A stretch of DNA of 64,000 nt from Kutzneria kofuensis (GCF_014203355.1 NZ_JACHIR010000001.1:3288038-3352037), one strand, 5' to 3'; positions 28,202 through 40,667 are shown, numbered from the stretch's first letter. Notes: generated by a model from the sequence alone, not told the origin. Numbers and translations are program-made.

Positions 28202-29104
28202 CTAGCGGCCGGGGAGGCGGTAGTTGGGGCCGAGTGCCGCGCCCCGATCCGGCTTGTACTGGTCGAAGCCGCGCGAGTCGCACTGCAGGCCGCCGTTGAT
28301 GCAGTGCTTGACCAGGGCGGCCAGCGTCGGCGGGTCCCAGGCGTTGAAGAAGTCGTAGTGCCAGGAGTAGCCGCGGCCGCTGGCCAGGTGCACCTGCGAC
28401 ATGTCGCCGCTCACCGGGAACGCGATCTTGAACTCCAGCATGGGCACCGGCACCGGGTGGTCGGCCGGGCAGGTCAGCGTGGCCCGGTCCGGATACGCCA
28501 TGTGGCTCTTGTGGTCCGCCGAGTCCAGGTGCACGCCGTCCCAGCAACTCGGGGCCTGGTAACGGATGTTGGCCTGGCTGCCCACGACGCAGTAGGACGG
28601 GAAGTCCCAGTTGTGGAAGCTGTCGCCGCACTCCCAGCCCTCGATCGCGCCGGGAGCGTGCTGGAACTCGTCCTGGGTGGCCATCATGTCGCCGGTGACG
28701 AACCTGAGCCCCTGCGGGAACGGCTGCACCTTGGTGTAGTCGAGAATCCCGGACTTGTAGTAGACGACCTGCGACCACGTGGACAGCACCGGCTGGTTTC
28801 CGTTGTACAGCGTGGGGAACCAGTACGCGGACAGGTCGTCCGGAGCGAGGCACGTGGTGGCGCCGGTGCCGGCGGCCAGCAGCGACTGCAGGGTTGTCGC
28901 CGCGTTCGTGGTGGTGTTGCCGAGGAAGGTGTGGTCGTGCGACGCCCCCGGCTGGTTCGGATAGACGATCGGGTCGTCCGGCTGGTGATGGGTGATCGTG
29001 CAGTCGGCCTGGAACTCGTGGTGGGTCACGGTGTCGTCGGCGCGGGCGGCCGGCGACAGCGCGAGCACCAGTGCCGCGGCGAGGAGCAGGGCCTTGCGGG
29101 ACAC
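28202..29104 (-). CDS. Secreted DUF1996 protein
   Basis: This 300-residue exported protein has a signal peptide (ALLLAAALVLALSPAARA) and a full DUF1996 domain: ASHDHTFLGNTTTNA, YWFPTLYNG, FPSYCVVG, SCWDGVHLDSADHKSHMAY and the C-terminal WHYDFFNAWDPP. It starts 10 bp after the stop of the large GH16 protein and is probably cotranscribed with it. That suggests a role in polysaccharide degradation, but the family has no established activity. It ends in the hairpin at 28135-28189. Confidence 0.86.
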   Translation of the reverse strand: MSRKALLLAAALVLALSPAARADDTVTHHEFQADCTITHHQPDDPIVYPNQPGASHDHTFLGNTTTNAATTLQSLLAAGTGATTCLAPDDLSAYWFPTLYNGNQPVLSTWSQVVYYKSGILDYTKVQPFPQGLRFVTGDMMATQDEFQHAPGAIEGWECGDSFHNWDFPSYCVVGSQANIRYQAPSCWDGVHLDSADHKSHMAYPDRATLTCPADHPVPVPMLEFKIAFPVSGDMSQVHLASGRGYSWHYDFFNAWDPPTLAALVKHCINGGLQCDSRGFDQYKPDRGAALGPNYRLPGR

Positions 29105-29114
29105 GGGCTTCTCC

Positions 29115-32024
29115 CTACTGGTAGATGCCGAACTCGAACAGCGAATAGCCGTACGGGGTGCCGCGCTGGGTGCCGGTCAGCCGGACGAACCGGCCGGAAC
29201 CGCTCACATCGAAGTCCTCGACGCCCCCAGCGCCCGCTGTCGTGCTGTGGATCGTGGTCCAGTTCGAGTTGCCGTCCGGCGACACCTGGATGGTGTATGC
29301 CTTGCCGTACGCGGACTCCCAGACCAGTTGGATGTGGTGGATGGCGGTGTTCTGCCCGAGATCGACCTGGATCCACTGTGGATCGCTCCAGTCGGTGGCC
29401 CACCGCGTGCCGATGTTGCCGTCGACGGCGTTGCCCGGCGGGAACGGAGCGCCGTTACCCGTTGACTGGTAACTGGACGCGGTGGTCGGCTTGCCCCGCG
29501 CCACGTTGGTCCCGTTGACCGGCGGCACCGTCACGTTGATCGACTTCGTCTCGACGGCGACGTTGCCGTGCCCGTCGTAGGCGTACACGTACACCTTCCA
29601 GACGCCGAGCTGGTTCGGCGCGGTGACGCTGAAGGAGTTCGCGCCGGTCTGGGTGAAGGCGGCGTACCGCAGGGTCGTGTTGTTGTCGACGTACTTGCTG
29701 GTGTACATCAGATTGTACCGCACGGACCCGGTCACGTTGACGCTGACATTGAACTGCTTGCCGGCGCTCACCGTCTGCGGCACGGACATGTCCGTGATCA
29801 CCGGGCCGGCCGGGGTGGCCGGCGAGCCGCCGTACAGCTGCGCGACCTGGTAGTAGGTCGGGAACTTCCAGCCGCCCGGCTCAAGGTTGAACCAGATGCC
29901 GCCGAAGTCGTTCTCGTTGCCGTAGTTGAACAACGTGGCCCCGAGGGACACGCCGGTGTGGCCGTGGACGCAGTTCCATGCGGTCGCGTAGCCGGTCACC
30001 TTCTGCTGATCGGTCGGCTCGGTCGGCACACCGTTGGCGTCGTTGGGAACCTCCCACTCGCCCGCCTCGCCGGACTCGGTGACGATGTACGGCTTGGTGT
30101 AGCCACCGTTGATCCAGTCCTGCTTGACGTTGCAGACGGCGCCGTAGGAGTTGACCGCGTACAGGTCCAGCGACGGCGTGTTCGCCTTGTAGTACGGCCA
30201 GGCGCCGGTCCACGCGTCGGTCGAGGTCACCGGGTGGTTCGGGTCGGCGGCGTGAATGGCCTGGGCGACCCGCTCCACGTACCTCGCGTAGGCGTTGCGC
30301 TCCGCCTCCAGCTGCGCGCCGGAGTAGGTGTTCTGCAACGTCAGCAGGACCTCGTTGCCGACGTCCCACATCAGCACGCCCGGATGGTTCTTGTACGCGT
30401 TGACCTGCTGCACGATCGAGTTGAGCGTGCTGTCCTCGTACGCGGTGTCGTTGACGAAGTCGGTGCCCTGGTTGAGCCAGAACCCGTTGATCACCTTGAT
30501 CCCGTTGGCGGCGGCGCGGTCCAGCAGCGGCTGACTCGAGGCATCGGTGCCCCAGGTCCGGACCGTGTTCACGCCGAGTTCCTTCAGGTCCTGCATGTGC
30601 GCGTCGGCGGTCGCGCTCTGCGGCCCGAACGTCACTCCCTTGATGTAGTACGGAGATCCGTTCACCGACAGCCCCCAGTTGCCCTGCCCACCGGTCACCT
30701 TCACCACGCTCCCGCCGGCCGGCACTGGCGGCGCCGTCAGGGTCGGCGGCACCGGTCCGGTGCTCTGGTAGACGCCGACGGAGCCGATGCTGAGCACGCC
30801 GCCGGACGACGTCTGCGGGCTCGGCGACGTGCAGCCGCAGACCGTGTTCGGGTAGCCGCCGCCGATCGCGAGGTCGAACACGAGGAAGAAGCCGTGGTCC
30901 ACGGCGGCCTGCCAGGTGCTGATGCCGACCTGGCTTTCCCTTACCTGCCAGACCTGTTGGCCGTCGATGGTGAACCGGATCTGCTCGTCGCTCAGCGTCC
31001 GGTCGATCACCTCGGCGTACGTGTGGTAGGCGGTCTGGCAGTCGCCGCAGGTGCCAAGGCCACTGGTGACACCGTTGTACTCGTTGCAGTTTCCGCCCGG
31101 CACCGTGCCGCAGTGCAGGGTTTCCGACGACTGCGCGCGGCCGTTGACGCCCTCCATGATGTCGGTCTCGCCGACCGCCGGCCACGCCCCGGTGTTGCCG
31201 CGGTAGGCGGAGCCGTAGGTGCGGAAGGCCGGCCAGTAGCCGAGCGCGTTGGGCACGTTGGGCTGCTTGATGGAGGCCGTGATCATCAGCTGCCCGCCGG
31301 CCGGGGCGGCGAAGTCGGTGCGCTGCGACTCGATGCGACCGGACGTCCAGTTGCCGCCGGTGTTCAACGCTGTCAGGTTGACGTGCCCGTTGCCGTCGAG
31401 GGCGACGTTCGCGGCGGTGTTCGTCTCGACCTCGCCGCTGGACGGGTTCGGGCCGGTGTCGACGATCCAGTTCGCCGCGCTGGGCTGGCTGCCCGCGGCG
31501 CCGGGGAAGTTGTCGGTCCAGACCGGGGTCCAATCACCGCCGCCAGGCTGCGAGCCGCCGCCGTAGACCTGGAACTCCCACAGCGAGTAGCCGTAGCCGT
31601 TGGCGCGCTTGGTCCCGTACATGCGGACGTACCGGCCGGTGCCGGAGACGGAGAGCGTTTGCCGACCACCGGTGCCGGTCGTGGTCGAGTAGATCGGATG
31701 CCAGTTCGTGGTGCCGTCGTCGGACACCTGGATCTCGAAGCTGGTCGCGTACGCGGCCTCCCACTGCAGGACGACCTGGCTGATCGCCTGGGTCGAGCCG
31801 AGGTCGACGCGGAGCCACTGCGGGTCGCTCCACTCGCTCGACCAGCGGGTGTTCGGATCGCCGTCGACCGCAGCGGACGCCGGCGTCCCGCCGCCCTCGG
31901 AGGACGACGCGAGCGCCGGTTTCCCCTGGGAGAGCAGGGTTCCGGCGGCATGGGCGGGGGGCGGGTCGAGCACCGGTGCGCACAGGCCGAGCACGAGCAG
32001 CAGCGCACAGGAGAGAGCCTTCAT
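29115..32024 (-). CDS. Multidomain secreted glycosidase: F5/8C - GH16 - TIM-barrel hydrolase - F5/8C
   Basis: This 969-residue exported protein has a signal peptide of about 26 residues; a discoidin-type carbohydrate-binding module near 30-155; and a GH16 beta-glucanase near 165-420 with WPAFR and the catalytic ETDIME (286-291). A second catalytic domain near 445-740 has a TIM-barrel layout, with KGVTFGPQ, LMWDVGNE (acid/base Glu near 558) and VTESGEAGEW (possible nucleophile). An Ig-like module and a second F5/8C module with its own WATDWSDPQWIQVDLG follow. GH16 enzymes of this type cut beta-1,3-glucan. The ATG at 32024 follows GGAG. Two LacI-type operators and a clear promoter lie upstream. 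Confidence 0.88.
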   Translation of the reverse strand: MKALSCALLLVLGLCAPVLDPPPAHAAGTLLSQGKPALASSSEGGGTPASAAVDGDPNTRWSSEWSDPQWLRVDLGSTQAISQVVLQWEAAYATSFEIQVSDDGTTNWHPIYSTTTGTGGRQTLSVSGTGRYVRMYGTKRANGYGYSLWEFQVYGGGSQPGGGDWTPVWTDNFPGAAGSQPSAANWIVDTGPNPSSGEVETNTAANVALDGNGHVNLTALNTGGNWTSGRIESQRTDFAAPAGGQLMITASIKQPNVPNALGYWPAFRTYGSAYRGNTGAWPAVGETDIMEGVNGRAQSSETLHCGTVPGGNCNEYNGVTSGLGTCGDCQTAYHTYAEVIDRTLSDEQIRFTIDGQQVWQVRESQVGISTWQAAVDHGFFLVFDLAIGGGYPNTVCGCTSPSPQTSSGGVLSIGSVGVYQSTGPVPPTLTAPPVPAGGSVVKVTGGQGNWGLSVNGSPYYIKGVTFGPQSATADAHMQDLKELGVNTVRTWGTDASSQPLLDRAAANGIKVINGFWLNQGTDFVNDTAYEDSTLNSIVQQVNAYKNHPGVLMWDVGNEVLLTLQNTYSGAQLEAERNAYARYVERVAQAIHAADPNHPVTSTDAWTGAWPYYKANTPSLDLYAVNSYGAVCNVKQDWINGGYTKPYIVTESGEAGEWEVPNDANGVPTEPTDQQKVTGYATAWNCVHGHTGVSLGATLFNYGNENDFGGIWFNLEPGGWKFPTYYQVAQLYGGSPATPAGPVITDMSVPQTVSAGKQFNVSVNVTGSVRYNLMYTSKYVDNNTTLRYAAFTQTGANSFSVTAPNQLGVWKVYVYAYDGHGNVAVETKSINVTVPPVNGTNVARGKPTTASSYQSTGNGAPFPPGNAVDGNIGTRWATDWSDPQWIQVDLGQNTAIHHIQLVWESAYGKAYTIQVSPDGNSNWTTIHSTTAGAGGVEDFDVSGSGRFVRLTGTQRGTPYGYSLFEFGIYQ

Positions 32025-32075
32025 CGGGTCTCCAGAGGGTACGTCGTGGCAGCGGACCGAGTAGCCCCTCTGGCG

Positions 32076-32089
32076 GGAGAGCGCTCTCC
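32076..32089. promoter_or_regulatory. LacI operator O1
   Basis: GGAGAGCGCTCTCC is a perfect 14-bp palindrome of the LacI type, with the central CG pair. It lies about 15 bp downstream of the -10 element of the GH16 gene, where bound repressor would block transcription. Confidence 0.82.
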
Positions 32090-32102
32090 GTACTGACAGC
32101 CA

Positions 32103-32131
32103 GTTTTACCCCGCGTTCACACCCGGGTCAA
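32103..32131 (-). promoter_or_regulatory. Predicted promoter of the GH16 gene
   Basis: On the minus strand, TTGACC (32126-32131) and TAAAAC (32103-32108) have a 17-nt spacer. The -35 element abuts operator O2 and the -10 element lies just before operator O1. Confidence 0.6.
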
Positions 32132-32143
32132 GAGAGCGCTCTC
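32132..32143. promoter_or_regulatory. LacI operator O2
   Basis: GAGAGCGCTCTC is a perfect palindrome immediately next to the predicted -35 element of the GH16 promoter. It lies 5 bp from the end of the repressor gene. Confidence 0.82.
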
Positions 32144-32148
32144 CAAAC

Positions 32149-33180
32149 TCAGGAGGAGCCGCGGACCACCAGCGCCGGTTCGAAGATCACAGACGTCACC
32201 CGCTGGCCCTCGCCGCTGATGCGGTCCACCACCAGCCGGGCCATCTCCGCGGCCATGTCCTCCACCGGCTGGCGGATCGTGGTCAGCTGCGGCCGGCAGC
32301 TCAACGCCGCGCCGCTGTCGTCGAACCCGACCACCGAGACGTCCTCGGGAACACGCTTCCCGTGCTTGCGCAGCACGTCGAGGGCACCCATCGCCATCAG
32401 GTCGTTGGCCACGAACAGGCCGTCGAACGGCTGGGTGAGCAGCAGCATCTCCGTGGCCCGCTCGCCGCCGGTCTGGGTGAAGTCGCCCTCCGCGCTGGGC
32501 ACGTACGCCTGGCCGTGCCGGGCCATCGCCGACCGGAAGCCGGACAGCCGGTCCTGGCCCGCCGGCGTGTCCAGCGGGCCGCTGATCGTCGCCACCTGCT
32601 TGCAGCCCCGGGCCACCAGGTGGTCCGCCGCCAGCCGCGCGCCGTCCTCGTGCGCCACGTCCACGTAGCTGATCGGGGTCGACCGCGCCGGGCGGGCGAA
32701 CATCACCGTGGGCACCCCGGCCTGCGTGAGCTGGGCCGGCAGCGGATCGCGGGGGTCGATGGAGATCAACAGCACGCCGTCGAACCGGTCCTGACGCAGC
32801 CGGTTGATCAGCTGCGCGCGGGCCTTCTCCGAGTCCACCAGCATCAGCACCGGGTTGACGTCCATCGGGCCCAGCACGCTCAGCACCCCGCTGACCACCC
32901 GCCCGAAGAACGGGTCCGCGAACACGCCGCCGGCGAAGGCGTCCGTGTGCTTGGTCGGCTCCGAGACCACCAGCGCCACCGCGCCCGTCCGGCGCGTGAC
33001 CAGCGACCTCGCCGCCCGGTTCGGGACGTAGCCGGTCTGCTCGATCGCCCGCTCCACCGCCTCGCGCAGCTCCGGGTCCACGTTGCGGATGCCGTTGACC
33101 ACTCGGGACACCGTCGCCCGGGAGACACCCGCCACCTTCGCCACGTGCTCCAGGGTCGGCGGCGCCTGATCGGTGCTCAT
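32149..33180 (-). CDS. LacI-family transcriptional repressor
   Basis: This 343-residue repressor has an N-terminal LacI HTH (TLEHVAKVAGVSRATVSRVV) with the hinge helix in PNRAARSLVTRR, then a periplasmic-binding-protein-like ligand domain ending VRGSS. The ATG at 33180 gives MSTDQAPPTLEHVA. Palindromes with GAGAGCGCTCTC lie upstream of this gene (33202-33213) and of the GH16 gene, and a near-match lies before GH76. That makes it the likely local regulator, released by a glucan- or mannan-derived sugar. The ligand is inferred from the neighbours. Confidence 0.93.
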   Translation of the reverse strand: MSTDQAPPTLEHVAKVAGVSRATVSRVVNGIRNVDPELREAVERAIEQTGYVPNRAARSLVTRRTGAVALVVSEPTKHTDAFAGGVFADPFFGRVVSGVLSVLGPMDVNPVLMLVDSEKARAQLINRLRQDRFDGVLLISIDPRDPLPAQLTQAGVPTVMFARPARSTPISYVDVAHEDGARLAADHLVARGCKQVATISGPLDTPAGQDRLSGFRSAMARHGQAYVPSAEGDFTQTGGERATEMLLLTQPFDGLFVANDLMAMGALDVLRKHGKRVPEDVSVVGFDDSGAALSCRPQLTTIRQPVEDMAAEMARLVVDRISGEGQRVTSVIFEPALVVRGSS

Positions 33181-33201
33181 GCAGCATTTGTAGCACGCCC
33201 A

Positions 33202-33213
33202 GAGAGCGCTCTC
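33202..33213. promoter_or_regulatory. LacI operator O3 (autoregulation)
   Basis: GAGAGCGCTCTC lies 22 bp upstream of the repressor ATG. It has the same core as O1 and O2, indicating that the repressor controls its own gene. Confidence 0.78.
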
Positions 33214-33291
33214 CCTGGACGCAACCCAGTCGCCCCCGCCGCCGTCTGTACCTGCGACCGGGGCGCGTGGCTCGACGGACGGAGGTTGCAG

Positions 33292-33495
33292 TTGATTCGT
33301 GCGGACCGCGAACTGCTCGCCGAACTCATGAGCGTCAACGACGCCGTGCCCGCGATAACCCTGGCCATGCTCGACGGCACCTTCAGCCGCCGGCAACATG
33401 CCGAGTTCGGCGCCCGACTGGTGGCGTTGGGCAATGCGCTCTGCGCCCGCGGCCGCCAGCAGCCCACCGTTGTCGTCGACGGCACCGTGGCCTGA
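33292..33495 (+). CDS. Small hypothetical protein
   Basis: This 67-residue protein has the predicted sequence (M)IRADRELLAELMSVNDAV, then ...TLAMLDGTFSRRQHAEFGAR and a C-terminal VVVDGTVA. The TTG at 33292 has GGAGG 6 nt upstream, and an in-frame ATG at 33328 is an alternative. It is divergent from the LacI gene and predicted to be helical and soluble. I recognise no function; the amphipathic pattern and good ribosome binding site are the evidence for a real gene. Confidence 0.55.
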   Translation: MIRADRELLAELMSVNDAVPAITLAMLDGTFSRRQHAEFGARLVALGNALCARGRQQPTVVVDGTVA

Positions 33496-33634
33496 CCGCC
33501 GCGCGCGGCCCCCTGTGCCCGGATCCATCCGCCCAAGCGGCGGGTCTCGCCGCCACCACTCGCCGCCCGGCGGCGGCCAAGCACCGCCATGGTCGCCCCG
33601 GTCACTGCCCGCCCCGGTCACCGCCCGGCCCGAC

Positions 33635-33720
33635 CGTGGCCAGGCCGTGGCTCGGCCCGGTCATGGCGGGGCCCGATCGTGGCCAGGTCGTGGCTCGGCC
33701 CGATCGCGGCTCGGCCCGGT
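33635..33720. repeat. Two 43-bp tandem repeats in a non-coding stretch
   Basis: Units 33635-33677 and 33678-33720 both begin CGTGGCCAGG and share about 36 of 43 positions, with a degenerate partial copy before them. The surrounding 33496-33821 is a non-coding GC-rich segment with no gene I can support. Confidence 0.65.
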
Positions 33721-33821
33721 CGCGTGCGGAGGTGCCCGGATCCGGGCCTGATCGTGCCGTCTTCCCTTGACCGGTCCGGAAGGCCGTCCATCGCGCCACT
33801 TCCCCGTGGGAGCATCGGTGA

Positions 33822-34574
33822 ATGGGGAGCTTTCGGTCGCTCGACGGCCTGCGCCTGGCCGGAACCTTGACGTCACCACCGTCGGGCGAGCCGCATCGGG
33901 CGGTGGTGCTCGCCCACAGCGAGGGTCTGGACCGGGACGAGAACGGGTTGTTCCCGCTACTGGCCGACAAGCTGGCAGCCGAGGGAGTGGCGGCGCTGCG
34001 GTTCGACCACCGTGGGCACGGCGAGAGCGACGGGACCCAGGAGGAGCGGACCCTCACCGAGCACCTGAACGATCTTCGCGCCGCGGTCGAGCACGTCCGG
34101 GCCGAGACCGGGGCCAGGCGGGTGTCACTGCTCGGCACCCGGTTCAGCGGCGGGTTGGCCGCCTTCTACGCCGCGCGGCGTCCGACGGAGTTGGACCGCC
34201 TGGTGCTGCTCACTCCGCAGCTGAACTTCAAGGGCGACTACATCGACCAGAACCCGAACTGGGCCGGTGGGCGGCTGGCGTCGCCGCTGCTCGCCGAGGT
34301 CGGCTACCTGGAGCACGGTCCCGGGGTTCGGCACGGGCGGGCGTTCCTGAACGAGGCGTTCTGGGTGCGGCCCAGCTTCGTGTTCGGCGAGATCCTGCCG
34401 CCGACGCTGATCGTGCACGGGACCAAGGACGACCGGGTGCCCGTCGAGTCGTCGCGGGCCGCGGCCCGGCGACTGAAGGCGGACGACGTTCTCGTGGAGA
34501 TCGACGGCGTCTGCGAGGAGAACGAGGACTTCGTGGCGGAGCGGGTCGTGGAGTGGATCACGTTCAGCGAGTGA
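33822..34574 (+). CDS. Alpha/beta-hydrolase-fold protein, atypical nucleophile elbow
   Basis: This 250-residue protein has the alpha/beta hydrolase core: AVVLAHSEGLDRDENG, ALRFDHRGHGES, and the acid loop LIVHGTKDDRVP. At the nucleophile position the sequence is LLGTRFSGGLA, where Arg replaces the Ser of GxSxG, with a Ser two residues later. The His expected near the C terminus is also not obvious (VCEENEDF). It may be inactive or use a displaced Ser. The ATG at 33822 follows GGGAGC. It converges on the small membrane protein gene with an 11-bp overlap. Confidence 0.8.
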   Translation: MGSFRSLDGLRLAGTLTSPPSGEPHRAVVLAHSEGLDRDENGLFPLLADKLAAEGVAALRFDHRGHGESDGTQEERTLTEHLNDLRAAVEHVRAETGARRVSLLGTRFSGGLAAFYAARRPTELDRLVLLTPQLNFKGDYIDQNPNWAGGRLASPLLAEVGYLEHGPGVRHGRAFLNEAFWVRPSFVFGEILPPTLIVHGTKDDRVPVESSRAAARRLKADDVLVEIDGVCEENEDFVAERVVEWITFSE

Positions 34575-34896
34575 ACGGCACCAGCGACCGCGGCAGCAGC
34601 CGCGGCCGGGCGTGCCGGCCACGACGGGACTTGAGCGCCACCTTGTTGATCACCTGAACCGTCGCCCCCACCGTCTCCCGCCGGCTCAACCCTCCGGGCC
34701 TCGGTCTGACCAGCCCCCATAACGCCGCACCCCCCACCGCCAGCAGGTACGCCACCGCCGCCACGGTGATGAGCACCGCGATCGCCACCGCCGTCAGCAG
34801 GAAGAAGACGATCATGAATGGCAGCAGGATCGGGTTGAGCGAGCGGTCGCGGCGGTAGTGGACGGAGTCTGCGTGCTTGTCGGCACCCAGCTTCAT
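34564..34896 (-). CDS. Small membrane protein, unknown function
   Basis: This 110-residue protein has a short basic N terminus (KLGADKHADSVHYRRDRS), two closely spaced hydrophobic segments near residues 24-62, and a strongly basic C terminus (RRGRHARPRLLPR). The ATG at 34896 has GGGAGC upstream. Two helices with basic ends suggest a membrane-associated role, but I do not recognise the family. It is the last ordinary chromosomal gene before the defence island. Confidence 0.65.
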   Translation of the reverse strand: MKLGADKHADSVHYRRDRSLNPILLPFMIVFFLLTAVAIAVLITVAAVAYLLAVGGAALWGLVRPRPGGLSRRETVGATVQVINKVALKSRRGRHARPRLLPRSLVPFTR

Positions 34897-35593
34897 GATT
34901 GCTCCCGGTGTGCGAATTCCATTCGGATCTTGCTGGAGCAAATTGCAACTAGTTTACCCGAAAACCATCCACATCTCATCCGATCTCGTTCCGTGTTCGG
35001 CCACACCACCACTATCGACCTAGGAACACCCCACGCAATGGCTCCCACCGACACCGCTCGCACCGTCCACACCAGACTGTTGATCATTCAACCGCCATCC
35101 CCCCAGCTCACACCCACGCACACCAGCGCAACCCCACCCCCGACATCACCCAGTTGGCCTAGTCAATATTGACGATGCCACCCCGAGTACCCCTGCCCCG
35201 TGATCCATTCCCCACCCCACCGAGCCCCCCGCGCCCCCACACCCCCAGAAGTCGATCAGAAAACCTTTTCTACCCACCGCCTCGAAGACGGCGACCACTT
35301 CACAAGATCACCGTCAAAACAAAGCACGGAATCAAAGGGACCCGCCCCACTGCCCCCGTTTTACGTGGCCTGACAATTCAGCCCCAAGCCCCCCATTCCC
35401 CCTAACTCAAATACCCCCACCCCCACACGCACAGTCCCCACCCCGAAAATAACGCAGACCACCCGACCCAACACCCGCATTGGGGGCGTGGGGGCGAAGC
35501 CCCCACCTCGGGGGTGTGGGGGTCGTCCCCCACAAACAAAGACGAGGGGCCCGCGTTCGCGCTTTTTGCGAACACAGGCCCCTCGGATCCCGA
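34897..35593. other. Non-coding, C-rich, lower-GC boundary segment with three hairpins
   Basis: No gene is supportable here. The + strand from about 34935 to 35475 is strongly C/A-biased with few G residues, unlike the rest of the window. Three hairpins follow: 35488-35506 (8-bp stem, GAA loop), 35515-35534 (8-bp stem, TCGT loop) and 35543-35585 (9-bp outer stem CGAGGGGCC with an inner GTTCGC/GCGAAC stem). The last ends 9 bp before the HTH gene. It marks the left edge of the accessory region. Confidence 0.7.
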
Positions 35594-36052
35594 GTGGAGG
35601 TTAGGGGACCTTACTCGAACATAAAAGACCAGATCAGGGCCCTGGAAGAGCTTCGCGAGAAGCTTCCCAGTATCGATACGCCCGAGCCGACCTTGATCAA
35701 GCGCGACCGACCTCGCCGGGCCCGGCAACTCCGTGCCGATCAAGTCGAGCAGCTGATCACCGACTACCAGGCCGGCGCAACCGTGTACGAACTCAGTGAC
35801 CGGTTCGGCATCGAACGGCGGACGGTCAGCACCATCCTCCACCGGCACGGCGTGCCAATGCGCCGCCGCGGCCTCACGCCCCAACAGGTCGACCACGCCA
35901 TCCACCTCTACAACCTCGGCTGGTCCCTGGCCCGCGTCGGCGACCACCTCGGCGTCAACCACACCACCGTGCTGAACAAACTGCGCGAACGCGGCATCCC
36001 CACCCGAGACACCCACGGCCGCCCACGCATCGAAGCAGGTGGTGCCCGATGA
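35594..36052 (+). CDS. Double helix-turn-helix DNA-binding protein (copy A)
   Basis: This 152-residue basic protein has two resolvase-like HTH units: [20 protein letters not shown] and [20 protein letters not shown]. No serine-recombinase catalytic domain is present. A second copy at 53909-54367 has the same length and differs at about 13 residues. DNA similarity between the copies begins at this GTG, whose codon overlaps a GGAGG; the start is therefore uncertain. The stop overlaps the DUF2637 gene start as ATGA. Such pairs occur on actinomycete integrative elements, so it probably regulates or maintains such an element. Confidence 0.8.
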   Translation: MEVRGPYSNIKDQIRALEELREKLPSIDTPEPTLIKRDRPRRARQLRADQVEQLITDYQAGATVYELSDRFGIERRTVSTILHRHGVPMRRRGLTPQQVDHAIHLYNLGWSLARVGDHLGVNHTTVLNKLRERGIPTRDTHGRPRIEAGGAR

Positions 36053-36954
36053 CTCGACCCGGAACTGCATTAGCTCGACCAGGTTCGGACGGAGCCGCCG
36101 TCGTTAAGGCCGTCACTGTCATCATGGGCAGCGTCGTCGGCCTCACCTTCATGTTCGGCTTCGGCAACATCCTCAATCTCGCACTCCGCCTCGGCGTGCC
36201 CATTTGGGTCGCTCCACTCGTCGCACCCGCTGTAGACCTCTCGATCCTCGGACTTCTGCTCGGCACCCGGCACCTCGCGCTCACTGGCGCCTCTGCCGAA
36301 GTACTGAGGCCGGCCCGCCGGCTGCTGATCTTCGCGAGCGTGGTCACGTTGGCATTGAACGTTGCGGACCCGCTCGTTGCCGGCGAGTACGGTAAGGCGG
36401 CGTTCGATGCCGTCGGGCCGCTGCTGCTGGTCGGGTGGGCGGAAGTCGGCCCGGACCTGCTCAGGGCGCTGGCTACCACACTTCAGCTGAGCGAAGCAAC
36501 GCCCGACGGCGTGAAGCGGATGGATGCCTGGTTGGCTGACGAACCGACCGCTATCGGGCAGCCGGCGCCGGAGTCGCGCAGAGAAAACACGAAGCCACGT
36601 GGCGCTCAGGTCGATGGCCAGCGCAGCCTTGCCGCTTCCAGCATGGTTGACGACGACCTGCTTGAGCGGGCGAGGCAGGCGGACGCGCGTCATTGGGACG
36701 AGCATCGCCGACCGATCTCCGCAGACACACTTCGCAAGAAGTTGCGCATCGGTGCCGCCCGCGCCCGGCTCCTCGTCACGATCATCCGGGCCGACTCGCA
36801 ACAACGATCAGCTCCAGACGAGATGGCAGCCCACCTTGAGGGGGTGAAGTCAGATGATCGACACGTCGATACCTGCGACACCATAAGGTGGCAGCTGGCG
36901 ACTCACCAGTCCCCGGATGTCGGCGGGCCCATGCCAGAACCGCCAGGTTGGTAG
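36049..36954 (+). CDS. DUF2637 membrane protein with C-terminal DNA-binding-like segment (copy A)
   Basis: This 301-residue protein has about four membrane segments in residues 20-150 ([20 protein letters not shown], then two paired helices), matching DUF2637, a family common on actinomycete plasmids and integrative elements. The soluble C-terminal half includes [20 protein letters not shown], an HTH-like element. Its N-terminal half closely matches copy B at 54364-55164; the linker regions differ and the HTH-like end is conserved. The 299 bp after it (36955-37253) show no gene. Confidence 0.8.
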   Translation: MTRPGTALARPGSDGAAVVKAVTVIMGSVVGLTFMFGFGNILNLALRLGVPIWVAPLVAPAVDLSILGLLLGTRHLALTGASAEVLRPARRLLIFASVVTLALNVADPLVAGEYGKAAFDAVGPLLLVGWAEVGPDLLRALATTLQLSEATPDGVKRMDAWLADEPTAIGQPAPESRRENTKPRGAQVDGQRSLAASSMVDDDLLERARQADARHWDEHRRPISADTLRKKLRIGAARARLLVTIIRADSQQRSAPDEMAAHLEGVKSDDRHVDTCDTIRWQLATHQSPDVGGPMPEPPGW

Positions 36955-37253
36955 CTGGTCCGGCGCGACCAGCAGTTCGGCGCCTCTGTTTAGAGTTGCG
37001 TCGATCGCCGAGGTCAAGGTACTCGTCTCTGCCGTTTGCTGCTCACCAGGCGTGACAGGCTAAGTGCAGGTGGTGTCCACTGCGAGCCATCGGCCCACAA
37101 CCGTCCGGAACTGCGGCCGTCCGTCCTGGTCTACTACCCTCAAGTTCCGCCGCTGGTACTGGGAAGACCGGCGATCCACACTCTGGAGGTCGTAACGCAA
37201 GGGCCGAGCCTCTCGATCGAACGTAGGTGGGCTGTTGGCGAGGAGGGCAATAG

Positions 37254-40666
<3,413 letters not shown>

Positions 40667-40667
<1 letters not shown>

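Noticed and set aside
35169-35405. 78-codon proline-rich open frame in the C-rich segment
   Set aside because: Its composition follows the strand bias of the DNA, and it has no ribosome binding site or recognisable feature.
35594-36052. Serine recombinase or integrase
   Set aside because: Only resolvase-like HTH units are present; there is no catalytic Ser domain and no tyrosine recombinase motif in either copy.
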